Source of the DNA: Auanema rhodensis
Taxonomy: Eukaryota > Nematoda > Chromadorea > Rhabditida > Rhabditidae
DNA length: 64,000 nucleotides
Direction: 5' to 3'
NCBI GenBank assembly: GCA_964057225.1
Contig: OZ059896.1
Coordinates: 11,516,501 to 11,580,500, forward strand
Translations under genes and position numbers: made by a program
Part shown: positions 30,439 through 43,300 of the stretch, in pieces
Layout: each line of letters opens with the position of its first letter
Numbering within the stretch: position 1 is the first letter of the stretch
Notes under the pieces: model-generated
Databases searched by the model: none
What the model saw: the letters and a program-made list of their open reading frames with translations, nothing else
Told to the model about the DNA's origin: nothing

Positions 30439-30837
30439 TGTAATATCCTTAAGTTGGATATTAATATTCCATGATTGACCCTTAGATTGATGTGTTGTAA
30501 AAGAAACAATAAGATTTGAGGAAGAGAGAAAGATTTATTATAAATAAAAAACATTTAAACAATAAACAAATAAAGATAAAGATAAGTCCGCCAACTGAAG
30601 ATTCAGTTGAATGGCAAGCTTATATAGCGAATGTTATCAGCATTTTCCACGAAAGGTTATAAGTTGTCAATGACAATTATAACTATCTCGGAAAATGCTG
30701 AAGCTGCAAAATATAACTGATAACATAATACACTAAGACAAGAAACTAGAATTATAAAATATAAAATATAAAACACAGAATAAAGAAATACATAAAAATT
30801 ATAGAAAGAATAAAGTACATAATTATAAAGTATAACA
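30439..30837 (-). repeat. 3' LTR of gypsy copy C
   Basis: About 399 bp, almost identical to the LTRs at 9152 and 25601, including the hairpin. Its end is fixed by comparison with uninterrupted polymerase DNA at 22965. No second LTR is found for this copy. Confidence 0.72.
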
Positions 30838-30894
30838 TGCTACCGCTCTTGAAGTCCTGTGTCCTCACAGGTATGCATAAGGTTTCCAAAATTT

Positions 30895-33400
30895 TCATAA
30901 TGTTGCAGCAAGCTTTTTGATGAGATCCTTATGTACTTTTCTCATCTTTCCTTGACTCATTTCCAATTCCACATATGAGTTGTATACGCCTGTAATTTTG
31001 AACGGTCCATTATAAGTGGGTCGCAATTTGCCGTGAACCGTCATATCCTTCAATAGTACCATTTCACCTATTTCAAATATACGTGATGCTATTCGGTTAC
31101 TATTATTCAGCCGATTTTGTTGTTCAATTGATTTTAATTGAATTTTTTCTTGAATAGAATCCCAGGTATTTTTCCGGTTCTCATTTCTTTCCAATAATTC
31201 GTCATCTTCAGGAGAATTTAGATGAGGTTGTCCTGGTAATTGACGGTCCATAGGTAGGCGTGCGTCTCTTCCAAATAAAGCAATGTATGGGCTGATTCCG
31301 GTAGTTGTACTTGGGATTGTATTTAACGCGAATGTGATTTTAGGTAATTGTGAGGCCCATTGAGAGACACGGTTTTCAGCACAAGTGGATAAACATTCCT
31401 GGATGGTTCGATGTAGTCGTTCCACTTGACCGTTTGTATTTTTGTGATATGGCAGAGAGAAGGTTTGTACAATTCCAAATTCGTTGCACATTAACTTGAA
31501 TTCTTTAGATATAAAATTTCCTCCATTGTCAGACACGATGCTCACTGGTGGTCCAAAAATGAAGACGAAATTCGTCAGGAACTTTCGGACTGTTTCTTCG
31601 GCATTCTGTGTGCGTAAAGGTATGCTCGTTATCCATTTCGAAAAAGCATCTTGAATAGAAAGAATATATTTAAATCCATTAGTGCTAGGGGAAAAAGGTC
31701 CTGTCACATCCATATGAATCCTATCAAATGGTTTTTGTGGGGTAACAAACTTTCCATATGGTTCTCTCGTTGTATCATGTTGATTTATTTTCCTTTTTGC
31801 GCATGAGGCATTGGCTGACGATCTCTTTCGCATCTTCCATCATATTTGTCCAATGGAATCTTCTTGATAATGCTGCATGTGTTCTTTTGATTCCTTGATG
31901 CGCTCCAATTCTTGCGTCTTCATGAAAAAGTTTCGCAAGTACTTGATTCAATGTCTTTTGTTTTGGAATCATAATCCTTGGAGAAAGATATTGTTTGTTA
32001 GGTCGAGCATGCAAAACTCCGTCGATAACAATATATCTATCGCTATTAATCTGTTTAGGTTGTTCCGTTAACATATCAGCAATAGTTTCCTTAATCCATG
32101 GTGTTCCTTGTTGTAACTGAATTAGTTTGTCGGTATCCAGAGTTTCCACATTGGTTACATTTATGAGATAGTTGATGGTTTCTTGGATATCCGTTAAACT
32201 TGTTGTTGGCGTTGTCTTCTGTAGCTTCGGTTTAGGACCATCGTTAGCTTCGTTGCCTATGTATCTGGATAGTGCATCACATACACTATTCATACGTCCT
32301 GGACGGTACATAATCACAATATCATATTCCTGGATCATTAACTGATATTTCGCTAGTCTTCCAATAAGATCTCTTCTACTCATTAGACTGGTTAGTGGTC
32401 GATGATCCGTTATTAGCTTAGTTGACGTGCCTAAAACATATGTGCGAAATTGTTGTAATGCGTAGACGAGTGCCAAAGCTTCTAATTCGATAGGTGGGTA
32501 TTTTCTTTCTGTAGGTGAGAGCTTCCTACTTGCGAACGCAACAGGGTGTAATCCATTTCCTGTATCTTGTAGTAAGACTGCTCCAATTGCAATAGTACTA
32601 GCGTCACTTTCAATAACAAAAGGTGCTCCATTTGTTGGTGGCTTCAGAACTGGTGCTGTGCATAGAGCTTTCTTGAGAGTCTCGAATGCTTTTTCACGTT
32701 CTTCCGTCCATTCGAAATCTTGATCCTTGTGTGTGAGTTGATACAACGGTTCGGCTATTTTGGCGTAGTCTCTGATGAATCGCCGAAAATAATTTGTCAT
32801 TCCAAGGAATGAACGAATAGCGGTGACCGTTTTGGGAGTTGGAAATTTCTTAACGGCTGTAATTTTTGATGGATCAGGTTGTATTCCATCACGACCAATT
32901 ATAAATCCAAGAAATTTAACTTGTGTAGCTGCAAATTTGCATTTACTTAGTTTTGCTTTCATTCCTAATCCTTGTAAAGCTTGTAACACTTCTTCTATAT
33001 CCTCCAGATGTTGTTCAGCTGTGTTTGATATAATGAGTAGATCATCCAGATAAACAAAAAGTCGACATTTTACTTGATTTTGCAAATAGCGAACAGCTGA
33101 TTGAAATGTATGTGGAGCTCCACAGAGACCCATCGGCATTCTGCAATATTGATAAACTCTTGATGAGGTCACAAATGCAGTGAGGTGACGGTCTTCTTCA
33201 CGTAAAGGAATTTGAAAAAATCCCGATACGAGATCGATGTTTGTGAAGTATCGAGCTCCTGCAGTGCTGTCGATTATTTCTGGTATATGCGGAATAGAAT
33301 AAGTCTGTTTCTGTGTGACACTATTGAGTGCACGGAAGTCCGTTACAAAGCGGAATGAGTTGTCTTTCTTCTTGACTAAGACGACTGGACTTGTAAAACT
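30895..33400 (-). pseudogene. RT, RNase H and integrase of gypsy copy C
   Basis: Two overlapping frames. 31775-33172 covers the end of RT (YLDD active site), RNase H and the first part of integrase with its zinc-binding His residues (LFHEDARIGAHQG, THAALSRRFHW). 30895-31833 covers the catalytic core (HMDVTGPF, VSDNGGNF, GQVERLHRT) and the GPY/F end. A 2-nt deletion near 31800, in the Cys pair of the zinc region, separates them. Upstream, a 98-bp deletion at 33400/33401 removes the beginning of RT and breaks the polyprotein frame. Confidence 0.87.
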
Positions 33401-36400
33401 TGGGCAGGTCCATATCGGTTCTCAAAGTGATTGAATGTTCTATTGGTCCTTTGAATAATCCAATGTTCCGATCTTCGTTAAAAAAAGCATTTTTGAATCT
33501 TCTCAACATAGTTTTGAGATTTTGACGTTGATTTTTAGATAGATCCGTTGATTCGAATTTTAAGTTATCGAAAGGATTCTTCTCAAAAATAGGCAATTTA
33601 TCTGACCAATCAGCTTCTGGTGGAATATGGTCCGGTATATGTGGGATTCCAATTTCTTCTGCTATTTTTCCTTTTCCAATAATGGTGTTTCCTGTTAACT
33701 TCACCTCATAATTTGCTGTATTGATGGCGAATATTGTGAGTGGTGAAGTCTTGATAGCAGTAGGTGTGAATTGAATAGGTCCATTTCCACATCGTATAAG
33801 AGCGTATTGTTTTGGTTGTAGTTCTTTTGCCAATTGTAGACGAATCATAGCTTTAGTTCGGGGTGGAATAATAGATTCTCTAATGTTTATAATTGAAACG
33901 GTGTCTGAACTGATGCGAAAGCTCTTCTGGTTAGCGGATAATAATGGTAGAAAATGGTTTCCAACTATTAATTGCTTGCGTAGAGCTTGTAGAGAAGTTG
34001 TTATTCCTTTTTCTTCTAATGCTTTCATGATGTCCAAACCAAGTAACATTTCAGTAGGACAATGTTTATCCTCAGAGATTAAAAATGTGTGTGAAAGATG
34101 GTATCCAGCAATAACAATGTCCAACGTTATTGTACCCAGAAAGTTGAATATTGATCCATTTGCTGCGGTGGCAGAGATTTTAGTTGAGTTGAAATTCTCT
34201 TTTCCTAAATAGCGTACTGATGATTCCTTCAAATATGAAACAGATGCTCCGCTATCCCATAAAGCTACGAGTCCTCTGCCTTCTGCTTCGATTCTTATAT
34301 ATGGGAGTTCTCTTTTGTTTGTTGCACAGCATCCAACAAAAGGTATAATAATAGGAATAAAAGTGATGACAGTAGGAAAATATCTTCGAATAGTTTCGTC
34401 GTCGGCTGGAACATCGATGTCAGCGTTGAGTAGTTCGTGTTGTTCAACTGCATTCACATTTAAGATAGGAACTTTCTCTTTGATATAAGATACAACAATA
34501 ATGTATAATGCTGATCCAAAGATTAATATAACTATCATAACACCTGCAGAGATAAACATTCTGTTGAGGGATCCAGCAAAGAAATCAACTCCTCGTTCCC
34601 ATAGTGATGATGCAATATTTTGAGTAGAACTAAAAAGTTCGTTACTTTTTGTAAACCATTCTGATAAGCCTGGCAAATTCGCTTGATTCGTGATAACTCG
34701 TAGAAAATTTCTATGAGGATTGGTAGCGAAAATGTGTCCATATGTTAAGCTTATTGTTCTAACTAAGTTTTCATCGGTGATATTTTCATAAAGATTTCTT
34801 TGTGAAAATCGAATGGCTGCTAGATCGGGATACTGATCTGAACCAATGTTTAAAGCAGTTACGTTTGTAACTCCGTTGAGGGATTTCCATTCTCCATCCT
34901 CTTTCCATATATCATTTTCTACTGTTTCACATGGAATTTCAGTTCCATATGCTTCCAAATCTGCTGAATCTTGAGGTGCAAAGTAGAGGCGGTCATCATC
35001 CGTGATGACGGGTGTTTCTAAATAACACTTATCTTTGTATGTGTGGTTGCGATAAATGTGAATTGGTTCTATTGGCTGACAGGTTGAAACCCGAATAAGA
35101 TTCCGTCCAATTATTCGAGCCACTACATCATCTCGTTGCATAATAGATCGGATAGCAATCGTAGGATTGATATTAAATATAGCTTGCCATGTCTTAATAA
35201 GTTCAAGTTGAGCATGACATATGCTGTGATGTTGATGATGAAATTCTTCGACCAGTATGGTTCTCATTCGTTCAAATCCATAGTTGAGTTTGTTGATGGT
35301 AGTTAATGCATCTCGATGTCGAAGTATAGTATTCTGGTGATCAGTTAAGTGAGTGCCGAATAATTCTTGAGCTTTCTCTATGCTTCCAATCATGGGTTGC
35401 ATTGATGTCATCCCTTGAATAGTACTAATTGTTTGTTTTGTAGTAGATGATGTATTTACAACAGGTTTTGAGGTAGCACTAAGAAATCGTGCAGTTGGCG
35501 TAGTTTTAGTGGTGATAGAGCGACTGAATACTCTTTTTGTAATCTCTTCAGGTGCTGGTTTTGAAAACCATGACATTAAATCAGTTAATTGTTTAGCGTC
35601 AATATTGATGTTACGGCTGTAGAGATCTTCTTTATTCGAAGGCATCGGTATTCCAAAATTGGTTTCTCGGTTTCTGAGTGTCCAGTTATCCAACAGCTTT
35701 AATTTCATTTCATATACTTGATCTTTCACTTGTCGTTGCATAAAATGATTATGAAAGAACAGTTTCATTCGATAATATTCTATCAGTTGAGGTTGAGAAT
35801 ACTGATAGCGTAGTTCACGAAGTAATTCTTTTGCTTTATATACCACAGAACGTGGATCTCCAAATGTGAAGTTGAGATGGTTTTGATATACTGTGAATAT
35901 CAAAAATTCGAGTGGTGGCACATATTCTGTTTCGGATAAGATTGCAGGTATTTGTATCAATTCCCATAATTTATCTCTTGCAACCGAAATTGTAGAATTG
36001 CCTGGTTTAACTATTCTTTTTATATAATTGATAGGAAGTCGGTGTGCTAGTTGACCGACGACAAAACTAGGCTCCATTTGTTCGATCCACATTTTTGTAA
36101 TCATCTTGCTTTCTTCTCCTCCTAGAGCATGTAGTAAGAGAATATTCGGATCGCGGAAGTCTTTTAAATTTGCCCAGTAATCTATAGTATGATCAGTAAT
36201 GTTCAAAATATGGACAGCTGACAGCAAAAATTGATGATATCGAGCAATAACAGTCAGGTTCTGATATTCGTTGCTAACTGATTGATAGTGATACCAGTTA
36301 TGAATATATCGTATGGTATTTCCGCCAAACGTGACAGTATATCTAGCAAACGGTAGATCCAATATTTGAATAGGAGTTAACTTATATTCCATTTCTGAGC

Positions 36401-36688
36401 GAAATGACGCAATTAAGGATGAATTTGTTGAACGTTTATAGCGTTGGCGTGAAGGATCCATTTGATAATCCAAATAACTTGTTAGATCCAGTAGAGAATA
36501 TGCATGCGGATAATCAATAAACGAGACAAGAGTCTCAGTAGTGGATTCAAAAATTGGTGAAGAAAAACAAGATTGAGTTGTAGTAGATGCTGAGGTGTTG
36601 GCTAAGACAAGTGCTGTTTCTAGACTTGATATTAGCAGTGTTTGATCTCCAAGTATTCCATACAGAGGTCCAATACGTGTGTATTGGC
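33321..36688 (-). pseudogene. Env-like glycoprotein, protease and RT start of gypsy copy C
   Basis: Open frame that again links the Env-like ectodomain to the aspartic protease without a stop, as in copy A. Visible in order: furin-like RYKR shortly after the start, a long ectodomain, a Ser/Thr-rich stretch around SRSITTKTTPTARF, the membrane segment (GVMIVILIFGSALYIIVV), then ALWDSGAS of the protease. The 5' part of Env, and Gag, are absent. The frame derails at the 98-bp deletion. It differs from copy A at scattered residues only, so the two copies are not independent evidence of long-term selection. Confidence 0.82.
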
Positions 36689-37390
36689 GTTTTGTTCATT
36701 AAAATATGATAAATAGCTGTACACCACATGTACCAAGTTGTCTAATATTTTCAAATTACATGAAAGAATAGTTTAAAGAACCTTTTTTTTTAAATTTTAT
36801 ATTAGTATATTCTAATATACTAACTCAATAAAACACATATCGAAGGTTAATTCGATAGGATTCACAAACAATTGTGTTGTTTCCAATGGAACACATATCG
36901 AAGATTAATTCGATAAGATCGTTAAAACAGGTGCGCTGACCCACACATGTACCACATGGCAAAAGTTTTGTTCATTAAAATATGATAAATAGCTGTACAG
37001 CACAAGTACCCATAACGCTAAAAAGAATACTTACCATGCCAAGGGGTCATGGGTATATACGAATATTTTCAAACTTTTTAGTATCAAAAATGTTATTGGA
37101 ACACATATCGAATATTAATTCGATAAGATTGGTGAAACAGATACGTTGACCTACAATGAACCAAATGGCAAAGCACTTGTTCATTGAAGTATAACAATTA
37201 GCTGTATAGCATATGCATCAAGATTTCTAATATTCTCAAATTACGTGGAAAGAAGAGTATATAGAAAAAGTTTTAGTGTGTATATTACTAATATTCTAAT
37301 ACACTAACTCAATGGAACACATATCGAAGATTAATTCGATAAGATCGATAAGAAGAAACAGGTGCGCTGACCACAACAATTCATGCGTAT
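36689..37390 (+). repeat. Maverick TIR2 subterminal repeats joined to satellite
   Basis: Matches 49450-50155: units with palindromic boxes near 36838, 36896, 37104 and 37321, the ATAAATAGCTGTACA block, and the end CATGCGTATTTTTAATCATT. In M4 the same region continues into the polymerase promoter; here the DNA between that point and the intron satellite is deleted. No gene. Confidence 0.75.
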
Positions 37391-40300
37391 TTTTAATCAT
37401 TGAAAAACATTTAAATTTCAATATTGTGATGCTCAAAAACTGAAACATTTAAATATTTTGTATTTTCTAAACCATTTCATTCCATCTCTTTTTTTTAATC
37501 CCATATTTCAAACAACTTTATATTTCTACCACAATTTCATAATTTCATTTTTTAAATTTTTAATCATTAAAAAACATTTAAATTTCAATATTGTGATGCT
37601 CAAAAACTGAAACATTTAAATATTTTATATTTTCTATAATTTCATTCTTTAAATTTTTAATCATTAAAAAACATATAAATTTCAATATTGTGATGCTCAA
37701 AAACTGAAACATTTAAATATTTTGTATTTTCTAAACCATTTCATTCCATCTCTTTTTTTTAATCCCATATTTCAAACAACTTTATATTTCTATCACAATT
37801 TCATAATTTCATTTTTTAAATTTTTAATCATTAAGAAACATTTACATTTCAATATTGTGATGCTCAAAAACTGAAACATTTAAATATTTTGTATTTTCTA
37901 AACCATTTCACTAAATCTATTTTATTTAATTCCATATTTTAAACAATTTTATAATTCTACCACTATTTCATAATTTCATTCTTTAAATTTTTAATCATTA
38001 AAAAACATTTAAATTTCAATATTGTGATGCTCAAAAACTGAAACATTTAAATATTTTATATTTTCTATAATTTCATTCTTTAAATTTTTAATCATTAAAA
38101 AACATATAAATTTCAATATTGTGATGCTCAAAAACTGAAACATTTAAATATTTTGTATTTTCTAAACCATTTCATTCCATCTCTTTTTTTTAATCCCATA
38201 TTTCAAACAACTTTATATTTCTACCACAATTTCATAATTTCATTTTTTAAATTTTTAATCATTAAAAAACATTTAAATTTCAATATTGTGATGCTGAAAA
38301 ACTGAAACATTTAAATATTTTGTATTTTCTAAACCATTTCACTAAATCTATTTTATTTAATCCCATATTTTAAACAATTTTATAATTCTACCACTATTTC
38401 ATAATTTCATTCTTTAAATTTTTAATCATTAAAAAACATATAAATTTCAATATTGTGATACTCAAAAACTGAAACATTTGAATATTTTATATTTTCTAAA
38501 CCATTTCACTCCATCTCTTTTATTTAATTCCATTTTTTAAACAATTTTATATTTCTACGACTATTTCATAATTTCATTTTTTAAATTTTTAATCATTAAA
38601 AAACATATAAATTTCAATATTGTGATGCTCAAAAACTGAAACTTTAAATATTTTGTATTTTCTTAACCATTTCACTAAATCTATATTATTTAATCCCATA
38701 TTTTGAACAATTTTATAATTCTACCACTATTTCATAATTTCATTCTTTAAATTTTTAATCATTAAAAAACATATAAATTTCAATATTGTGATGCTCAAAA
38801 ACTGAAACATTTAAATATTTTGTATTTTCTAAACCATTTCACTAAATCTATTTTATTTAATTCCATATTTTAAACAATTTTATAATTCTACGACTATTTG
38901 ATAATTTCATTTTTTAAATTTTCAATCATTAAAAAACATTTAAATTTCAATATTGTGATGCTCAAAAACTGAAACATTTAAATATTTTGTATTTTCTAAA
39001 CCATTTCACTAAATCTATTTCATTTAATCCCATATTTTAAACTATTTTATAATTCTACCACTATTTCATAATTTCATTCTTTAAATTTTTAATCATTAAA
39101 AAACATATAAATTTCAATATTGTGATGATCAAAAACTGAAACATTTAAATATTTTGTATTTTCTAAACCATTTCACTAAATCTATTTTATTTAATCCCAT
39201 ATTTAGAACAACTTCATATTTCTACCACAATTTCATAATTTCATTTTTTAAATTTCTAATCATTAAAAAACTTTTAAATTTCAATATTGTGATGCTCAAA
39301 AACTGAAACATTTAAATATTTTGTATTTTCTAAACCATTTCACTAAATCTATTTTATTTAATCCCATATTTTAAACAATTTTATAATTCTACCACTATTT
39401 CATAATTTCATTCTTTAAATTTTTAATCATTAAGAAACATTTACATTTCAATATTGTGATGCTCAAAAACTGAAACATTTAAATATTTTGTATTTTCTAA
39501 ACCATTTCACTAAATCTATATTATTTAATCCCATATTTTGAACAATTCTATAATTCTACCACTATTTCATAATTTCATTCTTTAAATTTTTAATCATTAA
39601 AAAACATATAAATTTCAATATTGTGATGATCAAAAACTGAAACATTTAAATATTTTGTATTTTCTAAACCATTTCACTAAATCTATTTTATTTAATTCCA
39701 TATTTTAAACAATTTTATAATTCTACGACTATTTGATAATTTCATTTTTTAAATTTTCAATCATTAAAAAACATTTAAATTTCAATATTGTGATGCTCAA
39801 AAACTGAAACATTTAAATATTTTGTATTTTCTAAACCATTTCACTAAATCTATTTTATTTAATCCCATATTTTAAACTATTTTATAATTCTACCACTATT
39901 TCATAATTTCATTCTTTAAATTTTTAATCATTAAAAAACATATAAATTTCAATATTGTGATGATCAAAAACTGAAACATTTAAATATTTTGTATTTTCTA
40001 AACCATTTCACTAAATCTATTTTATTTAATCCCATATTTTAAACAATTTTATAATTCTACGACTATTTGATAATTTCATTTTTTAAATTTTCAATCATTA
40101 AAAAACATTTAAATTTCAATATTGTGATGCTCAAAAACTGAAACATTTAAATATTTTGTATTTTCTAAACCATTTCACTAAATCTATTTCATTTAATCCC
40201 ATATTTTAAACTATTTTATAATTCTACCACTATTTCATAATTTCATTCTTTAAATTTTTAATCATTAAAAAACATATAAATTTCAATATTGTGATGATCA

Positions 40301-43300
40301 AAAACTGAAACATTTAAATATTTTGTATTTTCTAAACCATTTCACTAAATCTATTTTATTTAATCCCATATTTAGAACAACTTCATATTTCTACCACAAT
40401 TTCATAATTTCATTTTTTAAATTTCTAATCATTAAAAAACTTTTAAATTTCAATATTGTGATGCTCAAAAACTGAAACATTTAAATATTTTGTATTTTCT
40501 AAACCATTTCACTAAATCTATTTTATTTAATCCCATATTTTAAACAATTTTATAATTCTACCACTATTTCATAATTTCATTCTTTAAATTTTTAATCATT
40601 AAGAAACATTTACATTTCAATATTGTGATGCTCAAAAACTGAAACATTTAAATATTTTGTATTTTCTAAACCATTTCACTAAATCTATATTATTTAATCC
40701 CATATTTTGAACAATTTTATAATTCTACCACTATTTCATAATTTCATTCTTTAAATTTTTAATCATTAAAAAACATATAAATTTCAATATTGTGATGATC
40801 AAAAACTGAAACATTTAAATATTTTGTATTTTCTAAACCATTTCACTAAATCTATTTTATTTAATTCCATATTTTAAACAATTTTATAATTCTACGACTA
40901 TTTGATAATTTCATTTTTTAAATTTTCAATCATTAAAAAACATTTAAATTTCAATATTGTGATGCTCAAAAACTGAAACATTTAAATATTTTGTATTTTC
41001 TAAACCATTTCACTAAATCTATTTTATTTAATCCCATATTTTAAACTATTTTATAATTCTACCACTATTTCATAATTTCATTCTTTAAATTTTTAATCAT
41101 TAAAAAACATATAAATTTCAATATTGTGATGATCAAAAACTGAAACATTTAAATATTTTGTATTTTCTAAACCATTTCACTAAATCTATTTTATTTAATC
41201 CCATATTTTAAACAACTTCATATTTCTACCACAATTTCATAATTTCATTTTTTAAATTTCTAATCATTAAAAAACATTTAAATTTCAATATTGTGATGCT
41301 CAAAAACTGAAACATTTAAATATTTTGTATTTTCTAAACCATTTCACTAAATCTATTTTATTTAATTCCATATTTTTCACCAAATCTATTTTATTTAATT
41401 CCATATTTTAAACAATTTTATAATTCTACCACTATTTCATAATTTCATTCTTTAAATTTTTAATCATTAAAAAACATATAAATTTCAATATTGTGATGAT
41501 CAAAACTGAAACATTTAAATATTTTGTATTTTCTAAACCATTTCACTAAATCTATTTTATTTAATCCCATATTTTAAACAATTTTATAATTCTACCACTA
41601 TTTCATAATTTCCTTTTTTAAATTTTTAATCATTAAAAAACATTTAAATTTCAATATTGTGATGATCAAAACTGAAACATTTAAATATTTTGTATTTTCT
41701 AAACCATTTCACTAAATCTATTTTATTTAATCCCATATTTTAAACAATTTTATAATTCTACCACTATTTCATAATTTCATTCTTTAAATTTTTAATCATT
41801 AAAAAACATATAAATTTCAATATTGTGATACTCAAAAACTGAAACATTTGAATATTTTATATTTTCTAAACCATTTCACTCCATCTCTTTTATTTAATTC
41901 CATTTTTTAAACAATTTTATATTTCTACGACTATTTCATAATTTCATTTTTTAAATTTTTAATCATTAAAAAACATATAAATTTCAATATTGTGATGCTA
42001 AAAAACTGAAACATTTAAATATTTTGTATTTTCTTAACCATTTCACCAAATCTATTTTATTTAATTCCATATTTTAAACAATTTTATAATTCTACCACTA
42101 TTTCATAATTTCATTCTTTAAAATTTTAATCATTAAAAAACATATAAATTTAAATATTGTGATGATCAAAACTGAAACATTTAAATATTTTGTATTTTCT
42201 AAACCATTTCACTAAATCTATATTATTTAATCCCATATTTTGAACAATTTTATAATTCTACCACTATTTCATAATTTCATTCTTTAAATTTTTAATCATT
42301 AAAAAACATATAAATTTCAATATTGTGATGATCAAAAACTGAAACATTTAAATATTTTGTATTTTCTAAACCATTTCACTAAATCTATTTTATTTAATTC
42401 CATATTTTAAACAATTTTATAATTCTACGACTATTTGATAATTTCATTTTTTAAATTTTCAATCATTAAAAAACATTTAAATTTCAATATTGTGATGCTC
42501 AAAAACTGAAACATTTAAATATTTTGTATTTTCTAAACCATTTCACTAAATCTATTTTATTTAATCCCATATTTTAAACTATTTTATAATTCTACCACTA
42601 TTTCATAATTTCATTCTTTAAATTTTTAATCATTAAAAAACATATAAATTTCAATATTGTGATGATCAAAAACTGAAACATTTAAATATTTTGTATTTTC
42701 TAAACCATTTCACTAAATCTATTTTATTTAATCCCATATTTTAAACAACTTCATATTTCTACCACAATTTCATAATTTCATTTTTTAAATTTCTAATCAT
42801 TAAAAAACATTTAAATTTCAATATTGTGATGCTCAAAAACTGAAACATTTAAATATTTTGTATTTTCTAAACCATTTCACTAAATCTATTTTATTTAATC
42901 CCATATTTTAAACAATTTTATAATTCTACCACTATTTCATAATTTCATTCTTTAAAATTTTAATCATTAAAAAACATATAAATTTAAATATTGTGATGAT
43001 CAAAACTGAAACATTTAAATATTTTGTATTTTCTAAACCATTTCACTAAATCTATTTTATTTAATCCCATATTTTACACCAAATCTATTTTATTTAATTC
43101 CATATTTTAAACAATTTTATAATTCTACCACTATTTCATAATTTCATTCTTTAAATTTTTAATCATTAAAAAACATATAAATTTCAATATTGTGATGATC
43201 AAAACTGAAACATTTAAATATTTTGTATTTTCTAAACCATTTCACTAAATCTATTTTATTTAATTCCATTTTTTAAACAATTTTATAATTCTACCACTAT

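Larger units (their letters stand above)
30439..36688 (-). mobile_element. Gypsy copy C: 3' LTR to within Env
   Basis: Minus-strand copy inserted into a polymerase B exon of M3 (junction CGCCTATG/TGTAATATCC at 30438/30439). It holds the 3' LTR (30439-30837), integrase, RNase H, RT, protease and most of the Env-like region. It is cut inside Env at about 36688, where it passes into Maverick subterminal repeats. It is the only copy with the complete RNase H-integrase region. Lesions: a 98-bp deletion in RT near 33400 and a 2-nt deletion in integrase near 31800. Confidence 0.88.
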
